This document shows, in pieces, positions 30,703 through 37,939 of a DNA stretch of 43,060 bases. Source of the stretch: a virus; IMG/VR virus record IMGVR_UViG_3300010885_008144, positions 1 to 43,060 of that record; one strand, 5' to 3'. Position numbers and translations under genes: made by a program. The number at the start of each line of letters is the position of its first letter. Within the stretch, counting starts at the first letter, position 1. A model generated the notes under the pieces. It was not told the DNA's origin and did not search any database. It saw nothing but the letters and a program-made list of their open reading frames with translations.

Positions 30703-31138
30703 GAACATCGACACGATCAAGCAGATGGTGGAGACGGAACTCAAGATCGACGGCACCGAACTCGGTGACGAGAGCCTCCGCATCCCCGTGCTGCACGGCA
30801 AGTTCCTCAACATCTTCCACGACGAGTCGCTCATCCTCCGCAAGTTGGATGCCGACTACCGCATCCTGCGCAAGCGGAAGTGGGAGTGGTACAACGGCAA
30901 GATGTCCCAACAGGAACTCAGCGATGCGGGATGGGAGCCGTTCGCCACCCGCATCCTCCGTCAGGACATGGATGTCTACATGGAAGCCGATCCCGACCTG
31001 ACGAAGGCGATGCAGAGGATCGACCTACAGAGGGCGAAGGTCGAGTACCTCGACTCGGTCATCAAGCAGATCAACAACCGCAATTGGGTGATCCGCAACG
31101 CCATCGAATGGCGCAAGTTTATGAGCGGCGTGTCATAA
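30701..31138 (+). CDS. uvsY: Recombination mediator UvsY
   Basis: The start at 30701 is set by GGAG seven bases upstream. The product is 145 aa (T4: 137). The UvsY pattern is clear: MNIDTIKQMVETELKIDGTE, SLRIPVLHGKFLNIFHDESL, a region RKWEWYNGKMSQQEL, and the C-terminal KQINNRNWVIRNAIEWRKFM. UvsY is the mediator that loads UvsX recombinase onto gp32-coated ssDNA; UvsX is outside this window. It is followed by uvsW, so the pair forms a recombination operon as in T4. Confidence 0.92.
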   Translation: MNIDTIKQMVETELKIDGTELGDESLRIPVLHGKFLNIFHDESLILRKLDADYRILRKRKWEWYNGKMSQQELSDAGWEPFATRILRQDMDVYMEADPDLTKAMQRIDLQRAKVEYLDSVIKQINNRNWVIRNAIEWRKFMSGVS

Positions 31139-31148
31139 GTACCCTGCC

Positions 31149-32678
31149 ATGCCGTCGATTGAAGTCCGCACCATGAACTCGGCAAACCTCCGTGTCATCA
31201 CGGAGAACGCCGTGGCGCACGAGTTGCAGGACTACTTCACATTCGAGGTGCCTGGTGCGAAGTTCACGCCCGCCTACAGGCGCAGGGTGTGGGACGGCAA
31301 GATCAGGCTGTTCAACGCCTACTCGGGTCTGCTTCCCGCAGGACTGCTCGACTACCTCGCCACCTTCTCCCGTGACCGTGGCTACGAGATGCAGGTCGAT
31401 TCCGCCGTGGCGCAGCCCGAGATCAAGCACGACTGCGAGAAGGTCAAGGGCATGATCGAAGCCCTCAAGCCGACCTCCGATGGCAAGCCCCTGTCGCCGC
31501 ACGACCATCAGGTCGATGCCGTCTGCCATGCCCTGAACCACTCACGGTGCGTCCTGCTCTCGCCCACCGCTTCGGGCAAGAGCCTCATCATCTACAGCCT
31601 GTGTCGGTACTACCAACAGGTCATCGCCCCCACCCGCAAGATACTGATAGTCGTCCCGACCATCTCGCTCGTGGCGCAGATGTACGGCGACTTCAGGGAT
31701 TACTCGTCCGAGGTCAAGTGGGATGCCGATGCGAACTGCCACAGGATCGTCGGGGGCGAGGCGAAACTCACCGACAAGCAGATCGTGATCTCCACATGGC
31801 AGTCGATCTACAAGATGCCTAGGGCGTGGTTCGACAACTTCGAGGTGGTCATCGGTGACGAGGCGCACCTGTTCAAGGCGCAGAGCCTCAACGGGATTAT
31901 GAACAAGTTGGTGGACTGCCCCTACCGCATCGCCCTCACGGGAACCCTCGACGGCAGCAAGATTCACAAGTTGGCGATTGAGGGTCTGTTCGGTCCCGTC
32001 CACAAGGTCATCTCGACCAAGGAATTGATGGACAGGAACCTCCTCACCAACCTGCGGATTGAGTGCATCATGCTCCGATATCCCCCCGAGGTTCGGAAGA
32101 GCGTGTGCGGGTTGGACTACCAACATGAGATCGAATGGCTCGTGGGCTGCGAGAAGCGCAACGAGTTCATCGCCTACCTCGCCAAGGCGACCCGAGGCAA
32201 CACGCTCGTCCTGTTCAACTTCGTGGAGAAGCACGGCAAGCCCCTGCATGACCTGATCGCCAAGGTCTGCGGAGACGAACGCAAGGTCTACTTCGTGGCG
32301 GGCGAGACGGAACTTGAGGAGCGTGAGGGCATCCGTGCCATCGTGGAGAAGGAGGAGAACGCCATCATCGTGGCGAGTTACGGGACATTCTCCACGGGCA
32401 TCAACATCAAGTCCCTGCGGAATGTCGTGTTCGCCTCCCCGAGCAAGTCGAGGATCAGGGTGCTACAGAGCATCGGTCGGCAGTTGAGGAAGAGCCAAGG
32501 CAAGCACATCGCCAAACTGTACGACCTAGCCGACGACCTCCATGACGGCGAGAACCTCAACTACACCCTCAAGCATTTCCTCAAGCGTGTGCGCATCTAC
32601 GAAGCCGAGGAGTTCCGATACAACTTGGTCAAGATGCCGCTCGACATGAGGATCGAACGCCCAAGGAGCGGTGCTTGA
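31149..32678 (+). CDS. uvsW: Recombination helicase UvsW
   Basis: The 509-aa protein (T4: about 500) has a superfamily-2 helicase core. Walker A is SPTASGKS (residues 138-145); motif Ia is VVPTISLVAQM; motif II is IGDEAH (236-241), followed by ALTGTLDG (III). The C-terminal half includes VLFNFVEKHGKPL (IV), YGTFSTGINIKSL (V) and QSIGRQLRKSQG (VI). The N-terminal 90 residues include TPAYRRRVWDGKIRLFN, the double-stranded-DNA-binding domain. UvsW unwinds R-loops and branched DNA, which shuts down origin-dependent initiation in favour of recombination-dependent replication. Its stop overlaps the next TTG start. Confidence 0.94.
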   Translation: MPSIEVRTMNSANLRVITENAVAHELQDYFTFEVPGAKFTPAYRRRVWDGKIRLFNAYSGLLPAGLLDYLATFSRDRGYEMQVDSAVAQPEIKHDCEKVKGMIEALKPTSDGKPLSPHDHQVDAVCHALNHSRCVLLSPTASGKSLIIYSLCRYYQQVIAPTRKILIVVPTISLVAQMYGDFRDYSSEVKWDADANCHRIVGGEAKLTDKQIVISTWQSIYKMPRAWFDNFEVVIGDEAHLFKAQSLNGIMNKLVDCPYRIALTGTLDGSKIHKLAIEGLFGPVHKVISTKELMDRNLLTNLRIECIMLRYPPEVRKSVCGLDYQHEIEWLVGCEKRNEFIAYLAKATRGNTLVLFNFVEKHGKPLHDLIAKVCGDERKVYFVAGETELEEREGIRAIVEKEENAIIVASYGTFSTGINIKSLRNVVFASPSKSRIRVLQSIGRQLRKSQGKHIAKLYDLADDLHDGENLNYTLKHFLKRVRIYEAEEFRYNLVKMPLDMRIERPRSGA

Positions 32679-33136
32679 CGCAGTTCTACCCGATCAGGTT
32701 GGTGCGGCTTGTGACGGGCGAGACTCTCGTCACGGGCATCGGGGAGAGTGGCAAGAACAACTATGTCCTAGAACGACCCATGCTGCTCGTCACGATGGCT
32801 GTGGAAGGCGAAGGTGGCGAGGAGTCTCCCCAACAGGTGAGCGTTGCCATGAAGGATTGGATCGACTTCACGGGCGACGACTACATCATGGTGCGCAAGG
32901 ACATCGTGGTGTGCATCGTGAAGCCCGTGAAGGGGATCGTCTCCGACTACATGCAAGCGAAGATGACCTCGGACATCATGGACGACATGATGGAGCGGAA
33001 CAACCGACCGATGACGGTCGATGACCTTGCCCGTGAGGAAGAAGAGGGAGGCGTAGCCGATTCCCCTGCAAGGGATGACGACGAACCCCGTCCCGACGAA
33101 TTCCCTGGGTGGGGTGGCAGTCCCGACTTGAGTTGA
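32675..33136 (+). CDS. Sm-like fold protein, T4-superfamily hypothetical (153 aa)
   Basis: A TTG start overlaps the uvsW stop (TTGA) and has AAGGAG six bases upstream. The core (about residues 5-95: YPIRLVRLVTGETLVTGIGE, YVLERPMLLVTM, then AMKDWIDFTGDDYIMVRKDI, VVCIVKPVKGI) has the spacing of an Sm/LSm-like beta barrel, as seen in small proteins of cyanophage-type phages. The C-terminal 50 residues are acidic and Pro-rich. A related protein lies at 35876. An RNA-binding role is suggested by fold only. Confidence 0.75.
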   Translation: MTQFYPIRLVRLVTGETLVTGIGESGKNNYVLERPMLLVTMAVEGEGGEESPQQVSVAMKDWIDFTGDDYIMVRKDIVVCIVKPVKGIVSDYMQAKMTSDIMDDMMERNNRPMTVDDLAREEEEGGVADSPARDDDEPRPDEFPGWGGSPDLS

Positions 33137-33158
33137 CATGAATCCGTATGGGACTTGA

Positions 33159-33201
33159 GGGAAAAATACGGGATCGTGCGATATCGCCTCCCGATTTTCC
33201 C
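33159..33201 (+). terminator. Large hairpin after the Sm-like gene
   Basis: GGGAAAA and CGGGA (33159-33173) pair with TCCCG and TTTTCCC (33189-33201), with small bulges. Between the arms is the perfect palindrome GCGATATCGC (33178-33187). It sits 22 bases after the stop at 33136 and directly precedes the AT-rich island. It probably ends the uvsY-uvsW-Sm transcript; the embedded palindrome could also serve as a protein-binding site. Confidence 0.55.
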
Positions 33202-33203
33202 CA

Positions 33204-33489
33204 CTAGTACTTCTAGGTTTTATCAGTACTTGGTACTCTAGGTTACTAGGACTAGATATCCTAGTTCTACTTCTAGTAGGTACTTCAAGAGGTTATCTCA
33301 AGAGTACTTCTAGAAGGTACTTCAGGAAGACTTCTTCTAGTACCTAGAACCAAGTACCTAGTAACCTAGTTCCTGTTACCTAGTACTTACTAGTCAACAT
33401 CTAGAGGTACTCTTTAGGTACTTTCTAGAGACTTTTTGGAAGATTCCTAGAAGTCCTAGTTGTGTTCTAGAAGTCCTAGAAGTATTTAG
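33204..33489. repeat. CTAG/GTAC-saturated AT-rich intergenic island
   Basis: The 480-base gap between 33136 and the gp55 start holds no gene. Positions 33204-33478 carry 20 CTAG and 11 GTAC tetramers in about 275 bases, in recurring words such as AGTACTTCTAG, AGGTACTTC, CCTAGTAAC and TTCTAGAAGTCCTAG (twice). An 11-base inverted repeat (AGGTTACTAGG at 33240-33250 and its complement at 33357-33367) spans about 106 bases. GC content is far below the rest. There is no exact long direct repeat, so it is neither a CRISPR array nor a tandem array. Possible roles are a replication origin, recombination or packaging site, structured RNA or protein-binding array. Confidence 0.8.
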
Positions 33490-33497
33490 TAGGGGGA

Positions 33498-33514
33498 AAA
33501 GATAAACTATCTTT
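33498..33514. promoter_or_regulatory. Hairpin AAAGATA-AAC-TATCTTT upstream of gp55
   Basis: A perfect 7-bp AT-rich stem around an AAC loop follows the CTAG island and lies about 100 bases before the gp55 start. It may be part of the same regulatory or origin region. The remaining 33515-33616 shows no gene; a GGAAAGGG SD precedes gp55. Confidence 0.45.
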
Positions 33515-33616
33515 GATTCTACGGATTTCGGAGAAAAAGGTAAGTTTTCTTATCGGATGTCCACACCATGCCGTTCCTTGCTGCCGATAACTGTTGTAGA
33601 AACGGGAAAGGGCTAC

Positions 33617-34186
33617 ATGGCAGCGAAGGGACAAGGCACACACTACATCGACAACGAACGCTTCCTCAAGGAACTGATCGCCCATCGCAAGGCGATTGCA
33701 AAGGCGAAGAAGGCGGGGAAGAAGCCACCTGGTGTCAACAACTACATCGGGCAATGCTTCCTCGACATCGCCAACAACCTCGCCAAGAAGCCGAACTTCG
33801 CCAACTACACCTACAAGGAGGAGATGGTCTGCGACAGCGTGGAGAACTGCATCATGTATGCGGGCAACTTCGACCCACGCAAGTCACGCAACCCGTTCGC
33901 CTTCTTCACTCAGATCATCTACTACGCCTTCCTCCGCCGCATACAGAGGGAGAAGAAGCAACTCTATGTCAAGATGAAGTGCTTCGAGCAGAACGACCCC
34001 ACGGGCAGGTTCCGCAATTGGATGGAGGACAAGCACTTGCAGTACGGCGAGGGAGAACAGAGTCCGTTCGCTGACTTCATCACGGGCGAAATCTCCGCAG
34101 AGTCGCTGAAGCCGAAGAAGAAGCGTCGAAAGAGGAAGGTGCAGAAGGACACCAAGGGGCTTGACGATGTCATGGAGGACTTGTGA
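33617..34186 (+). CDS. 55: Late sigma factor gp55
   Basis: The ATG at 33617 has GGAAAGGG just upstream and gives 189 aa (T4: 185); an ATG 20 codons earlier lacks a good site. The gp55 pattern is clear: GTHYIDNERFLKELIAHRKA, then VNNYIGQCFLDIANNLAKKP and ENCIMYAGNFDPRKSRNPFA, FFTQIIYYAFLRRIQREKKQ. gp55 directs RNA polymerase to late promoters of the TATAAATA type, and candidate elements are found across this window. The C-terminus is Lys/Arg-rich and ends LDDVMEDL, similar to the clamp-binding tail of T4 gp55. Its stop overlaps the gp47 GTG start. Confidence 0.93.
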   Translation: MAAKGQGTHYIDNERFLKELIAHRKAIAKAKKAGKKPPGVNNYIGQCFLDIANNLAKKPNFANYTYKEEMVCDSVENCIMYAGNFDPRKSRNPFAFFTQIIYYAFLRRIQREKKQLYVKMKCFEQNDPTGRFRNWMEDKHLQYGEGEQSPFADFITGEISAESLKPKKKRRKRKVQKDTKGLDDVMEDL

Positions 34187-35232
34187 TCGCCATCCTGAAC
34201 GACACCCACTTCGGGGCTAGGAACGACAGCCCGATCTTCCTCGACCACTTCCTCGACTTCTTCGAGAAGGATTTCTTCCCCTACCTCACGGCGCACGGGA
34301 TCAGGCACATCGTCCATCTAGGCGACTTCCTAGACAGGCGCAAGTTCGTCAACTTCCACACCCTCAATCAGGTGAGGACGAGGTTCCTAGACCCCCTGCG
34401 GGACATGGGTGTCCACATGGACATCACCTTGGGCAACCACGATGTGTTCTTCAAGAACACCAACCGACTCAACTCGGTCGTGGAACTGTTCAGCATGTAC
34501 CCCAACATCTCCGTCCACGAGGCTCCCACCGTCCTGTACCTCGACAAGCGACCCATCGGACTCGTCCCGTGGATCACCAAGGACAACGCCGACGAGTGCC
34601 TCAAGTTCATGCAGACCGCCCCCGTGGATGTCCTCATGGGTCACTTCGAGATCAACGGCTACGAGGTGCTGCGTGGGGTCGAGTACCATGAGGGGATGGA
34701 TGCCCGTGTCCTGTCGAGGTTCAAGGCGGTGTACAGCGGTCACTTCCATTGCCGCCACAGCAAGGGCAACATCCACTACCTCGGGACGCAGTATCAGATG
34801 ACCTTCACCGACCTAGGGGAGCGCAAGGGGTTCCATGTGTTCGACCCCGACACGGCGGCGATGGAGTTCGTGGAGAACCCCCGTGCGATCTTCCATGAGA
34901 TCGTGTACGACGACAGGACGAACGACTACGCCATCCACAACTGCAAGCCGTATGTCCATTCGTTCGTGCGGATGCGGGTGGAGGCGAAGACCCGACCGAT
35001 CATGTTCGACAACCTCCTCGACAGGCTCAACGAAGCCCCCGTCCACTCGGTCACCATCGTGGACGAATCCGATAACCTCAACTCCACGGCGGGGATCACG
35101 GCGGCTGCGGACATCTCCAAGGACACCCTCACCCTGATCTGCGACGATATCGACTGTATGGATGGTGTCGTTGATCCCGTCAGGCTGAAGACGCTTGTGC
35201 GAGAAATCTACGCCGAATCCGTGCAAGGTTGA
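34183..35232 (+). CDS. 47: Recombination nuclease subunit gp47 (Mre11/SbcD-like)
   Basis: A GTG start overlaps the gp55 stop (GTGA). The 349-aa protein (T4: 339) has the metallophosphoesterase motifs: NDTHFGARND (residues 6-15), VHLGDFLDRRK, TLGNHDVFF, a MGHFEINGYE and YSGHFHCRHSKG. These bind two manganese ions. With gp46 it resects double-strand breaks to start recombination-dependent replication. Here gp46 is encoded about 1 kb away on the opposite strand rather than next to gp47 as in T4. Confidence 0.94.
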   Translation: MIAILNDTHFGARNDSPIFLDHFLDFFEKDFFPYLTAHGIRHIVHLGDFLDRRKFVNFHTLNQVRTRFLDPLRDMGVHMDITLGNHDVFFKNTNRLNSVVELFSMYPNISVHEAPTVLYLDKRPIGLVPWITKDNADECLKFMQTAPVDVLMGHFEINGYEVLRGVEYHEGMDARVLSRFKAVYSGHFHCRHSKGNIHYLGTQYQMTFTDLGERKGFHVFDPDTAAMEFVENPRAIFHEIVYDDRTNDYAIHNCKPYVHSFVRMRVEAKTRPIMFDNLLDRLNEAPVHSVTIVDESDNLNSTAGITAAADISKDTLTLICDDIDCMDGVVDPVRLKTLVREIYAESVQG

Positions 35233-35239
35233 CATCTCT

Positions 35240-35629
35240 ATGTACAGTATCCGCATGAGCAAGCCGAAGTTCGTCAACTACAAGACCATGCGCCTCCCCC
35301 GTGCCCTCCTCTACATGGCGACCGTGATGGTCATGGTCGTAGCCGCAGGAGGCTGCAAGCGGCGACCCGATTTCGAGGTCTTCGAGACACGCATCTCCGC
35401 CACGGTGAGCGATCCGAAGAATCCCTCCGCCGCCAACGAGTACAGCGCACTACTGAAGGCGTACATGAACCATGCGGATGGCACGGTCAATGTGACCTTG
35501 GTCGAACCGAGTCCATCCTTCACCCTGCAATGTCCCGACTGCGTGGATGCCCTCATGGCACGGGCTTCCGTGGTGATCGGTCAGGCATACCCCGAGTATC
35601 AAGGGATGACCTTCTCCAAGTCGAAGTGA
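35240..35629 (+). CDS. Putative phage lipoprotein (about 129 aa)
   Basis: The ATG at 35240 is preferred because it follows the gp47 stop by eight bases and has AAGG upstream; ATGs at 35255 and 35288 are possible. The N-terminal region is basic (SKPKFVNYKTMRLPR), then hydrophobic (ALLYMATVMVMVVAAGGC), and the Cys in AAGGC lies where a lipobox Cys would be, though the -3 residue is Ala. The mature part contains CPDCVDALMARAS with a CxxC pair. Such a protein could be anchored in the host envelope, for example for superinfection exclusion or lysis. The function is unknown. Confidence 0.65.
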   Translation: MYSIRMSKPKFVNYKTMRLPRALLYMATVMVMVVAAGGCKRRPDFEVFETRISATVSDPKNPSAANEYSALLKAYMNHADGTVNVTLVEPSPSFTLQCPDCVDALMARASVVIGQAYPEYQGMTFSKSK

Positions 35630-35633
35630 CTCC

Positions 35634-35640
35634 CTAAATA
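35634..35640 (+). promoter_or_regulatory. Late promoter element CTAAATA abutting the start at 35646
   Basis: CTAAATA is followed by GGGAC and then ATG. With the T4 placement (-13 to -6), +1 would be the A of the ATG, giving a leaderless mRNA. There is no usable SD for the downstream gene. Confidence 0.65.
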
Positions 35641-35645
35641 GGGAC

Positions 35646-35852
35646 ATGGTCAAGTCGTTCATGGAGTGGTCTACCGCTGTCGCCCGTGGGGGTGGCGGTC
35701 ATGTCACCTCGACCCTAGACATCTCCAACGGCAAGTCCGCCCTCGCCAAGCGACCATCGTGGAGGGATGCCCGCAACCTGTCCCCTTCCCGCAAGAAGAT
35801 TGCGAAGGAAAGGGAGAAGACTCCCTATTGGAGTGCGGGTGGCATCACCTAG
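35646..35852 (+). CDS. Small basic protein with possible leaderless late mRNA (68 aa)
   Basis: MVKSFMEWSTAVARGGGGHV... is a short basic protein with a glycine run near residue 16 and a Lys/Arg-rich segment near the end (RKKIAKEREK). No family is recognised. The ATG has no SD; the late promoter element is five bases away, so it is a good candidate for leaderless translation. Expression from a late promoter suggests a structural or maturation role. It follows the lipoprotein gene by 16 bases. Confidence 0.65.
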   Translation: MVKSFMEWSTAVARGGGGHVTSTLDISNGKSALAKRPSWRDARNLSPSRKKIAKEREKTPYWSAGGIT

Positions 35853-35875
35853 ATACGGGTGAGGTACTCCATACC

Positions 35876-36202
35876 ATGAGCAAGATTCATCTGTTCCGCC
35901 TGAACTCGGGCGAGGAAATCATCGCTGAGTGCGACATGGCGAAGCATGCCCAAGACGAGCATGGCTTCCGTGCATACGAGGTCAAGAACCCGATCATCAT
36001 GCTGCCGATGGGTCAGGGGGAGATCGGGCTTGCCCCGTGGCTCCCGTACTGCGAGGCATCGACCCTGTTGATCCCGACCTCGTCGGTGCTGTTCACGGCG
36101 GTTCCGAAGAAGAACCTGTCGGACAAGTACACCACCGCCGTGTCGGGCATCGTCGTCCCCGAGGCATCGGTGTCCAAGGGACTCCGACTCATCTCGGAGT
36201 GA
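35876..36202 (+). CDS. Second Sm-like protein (108 aa)
   Basis: The ATG at 35876 has GAGG about 13 bases upstream. The protein MSKIHLFRLNSGEEIIAECD, then AYEVKNPIIMLPMGQGEIGL, APWLPYCEASTLLIPTSSVL, matches the same small Sm-like beta-barrel style as the gene at 32675 (G-E near residue 12, a K/R-P-x-x-L/M strand, a W/D strand, a final hydrophobic strand). Conserved small proteins of this kind are common in marine T4-like phages. Function unknown; RNA binding is an inference. The stop lies three bases from the convergent gp46 stop. Confidence 0.78.
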   Translation: MSKIHLFRLNSGEEIIAECDMAKHAQDEHGFRAYEVKNPIIMLPMGQGEIGLAPWLPYCEASTLLIPTSSVLFTAVPKKNLSDKYTTAVSGIVVPEASVSKGLRLISE

Positions 36203-36205
36203 CCG

Positions 36206-37909
36206 TCACGCCATCCGACTGAAGTTGCCACGCTTCACGAACTGAAGCGTCCTGTCGAACTTGTCCTGAAGCACTTCCTTCGGCTTGTGGCTGATCACGA
36301 AGGTGTTCGTGCCCTTGTCGAGCGAGTTCACGATGTCGAGGAACGAGTCGGTCGCCTGATCGTCTAGGCTCCCGTCGAGAATCTCGTCGAGGATCAGGAT
36401 GTTCGTGGTGATGCTGTTCTTGAGCGAGGCGATCCTGCGCCATGCGAAGAGCAGGGCGAGGTCGATCTTCTTCTTCTCGCCCTCGCTGAACGAGGCATAG
36501 GTGAACTCGTCCCTGTGGCGGCTCTTGATCGTCTCCGTGAACTCCTCGTCGAGCCTGAAGTCCACGAAGAAGTTCATCTGCGTGAGGTACTTGTTGATCG
36601 TCTCGTTGATGACGGGGATGTAGTTGCGGATGATGCGGCTCTTGATCCCGCCGTCCTTGAGGAGGGTTGCGGCGAGGGAGAGGTAGTGCTGCTCCTCCAC
36701 CAACTCACGCTTGCCGTCGAGTGCCTCTTCCTCGGATCGAACCGCCTGTTCGAGTTCGGCGGTCTTCTCCTCCGACTGCACCGTGACGCTGCGCCGCTCG
36801 GCAAGCAACCTGATGTTGTTCTCGGATGCTGTGATCTCCTTGTTCCGCTGCACGACCACGGCGTTCAGCGACCGCACCTTGTCCATGACGGCGGCGATCT
36901 CGCCCATGCGCTCGTGTGCGAGGGCGACCTGACCGTCGATCTCGGTCACCGCCTTCTCCATCTCACCGATCCGTGCGGTGCCCTTGGACAGCACCCCCGA
37001 CTTGAACTCGGTGTCGATGCGCTGTGTGCAGGTCGGGCAGGTGTCGTTGCCCTCGTAGAAGGCGATCTCCTTGCGGAGCAGGGCGATCTTGCGTCCCATC
37101 TGCCCCTTCAGGGATTCGTACTTCTCGGAGGTCTTCCTCACGGCATCCCCGTCCTGTACGGATGATATCAGTTCCGATATACTCGCCGTGGCGGCATCCA
37201 TCGCAGACTTGGCTTCGGAGATCGACTTCTCGGCTGCGGCGATCTGATCAGCCTCCCAAGCCTCGTCGTGCCGTTGCCGCTTGCGCTCGTCCTCGACCAT
37301 TCTTCGCAGGAGGGCGACCCGCTCCCGTGCCACGGCTACAGCCGACTCCGCATGGCGGATTTCCTCCTTGTTTGCGCTGATCCGTTCCTTGAGGGTGGCG
37401 TTCATCGTGGAGAAGATGCCGATGTCTAGGATCGACTCCACGACCGCCCTGCGCTCCGCTGCGGGGAGCCGCATGAACGGGACATAGTTAGCCGACCCGA
37501 GGATCACCACCTGACAGAAACTCTTGTAGTTCATGCCGAGGATCGACTCCTCCAAGGTCTTCTGATAATCCCTCGCCTTCGCATCCTGATCCATCAACTG
37601 ACCATCGCACCAAATCTCGAACAACTTGGGTGACTGTCCCCTCACCACCCTGTAGCCGTACTTGCCGTCCGAGAACTCAATCTCCACGACACAGTCCCGC
37701 TCGTTCACGGATGACACTAGTTGGGGAAGGTTGACCGACCGATAAGGCTTGTTGAAAAGAACGAAGGTAAGAGCATCCAAGAGGGTACTCTTACCTGCGC
37801 CGTTCTCTCCGATGACGAGTGTCGTATCGGATTTGTCGAGTTGTATCTCCGTGAAGAGGTTCCCCGTCGAGAGGAAGTTCTTCCATCGGATTTTGGTGAA
37901 CTTGATCAC
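36206..37909 (-). CDS. 46: Recombination nuclease subunit gp46 (Rad50/SbcC-like)
   Basis: The 567-aa protein (T4: 560) has Walker A GENGAGKS (residues 34-41), a Q-loop region, long coiled-coil arms (about 170-440) and the zinc hook TCPTCTQ near residue 300. The C-terminal ATPase half has the signature FSEGEKKKIDLALLFAWR, Walker B ILILDEILDGSLD, and a D-loop after it. It is the ATPase partner of gp47 in double-strand-break resection. It is convergent with the gp47/Sm-like operon, an arrangement different from T4, where 46 and 47 are adjacent. Confidence 0.94.
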   Translation of the reverse strand: MIKFTKIRWKNFLSTGNLFTEIQLDKSDTTLVIGENGAGKSTLLDALTFVLFNKPYRSVNLPQLVSSVNERDCVVEIEFSDGKYGYRVVRGQSPKLFEIWCDGQLMDQDAKARDYQKTLEESILGMNYKSFCQVVILGSANYVPFMRLPAAERRAVVESILDIGIFSTMNATLKERISANKEEIRHAESAVAVARERVALLRRMVEDERKRQRHDEAWEADQIAAAEKSISEAKSAMDAATASISELISSVQDGDAVRKTSEKYESLKGQMGRKIALLRKEIAFYEGNDTCPTCTQRIDTEFKSGVLSKGTARIGEMEKAVTEIDGQVALAHERMGEIAAVMDKVRSLNAVVVQRNKEITASENNIRLLAERRSVTVQSEEKTAELEQAVRSEEEALDGKRELVEEQHYLSLAATLLKDGGIKSRIIRNYIPVINETINKYLTQMNFFVDFRLDEEFTETIKSRHRDEFTYASFSEGEKKKIDLALLFAWRRIASLKNSITTNILILDEILDGSLDDQATDSFLDIVNSLDKGTNTFVISHKPKEVLQDKFDRTLQFVKRGNFSRMA

Positions 37910-37939
37910 GGGATGCTCATTGCGAAGAGTTCAGTTCGA

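Noticed and set aside
33204-33489. CRISPR array or simple tandem repeat
   Set aside because: There are no equal-length repeats with unique spacers, and no fixed period; the repeated elements are 4-11 base words in mixed order and orientation.
33204-33489. Trp-repressor-like operator cluster (CTAG cores)
   Set aside because: The trp operator core contains CTAG, but the required paired spacing around a GTACTAGTTAACTAGTAC-type site is not present, so the resemblance is weak.
33483-33489. CTAAATA on the minus strand in the island as a late promoter
   Set aside because: It would point antisense into the Sm-like gene, with no gene start nearby; it is probably part of the AT-rich island.
35229-35260. 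Possible sigma-70 promoter starting with TTGACA at the end of gp47
   Set aside because: The nearest -10-like sequence is too close (about 13 bases) and poor, so it is probably chance.
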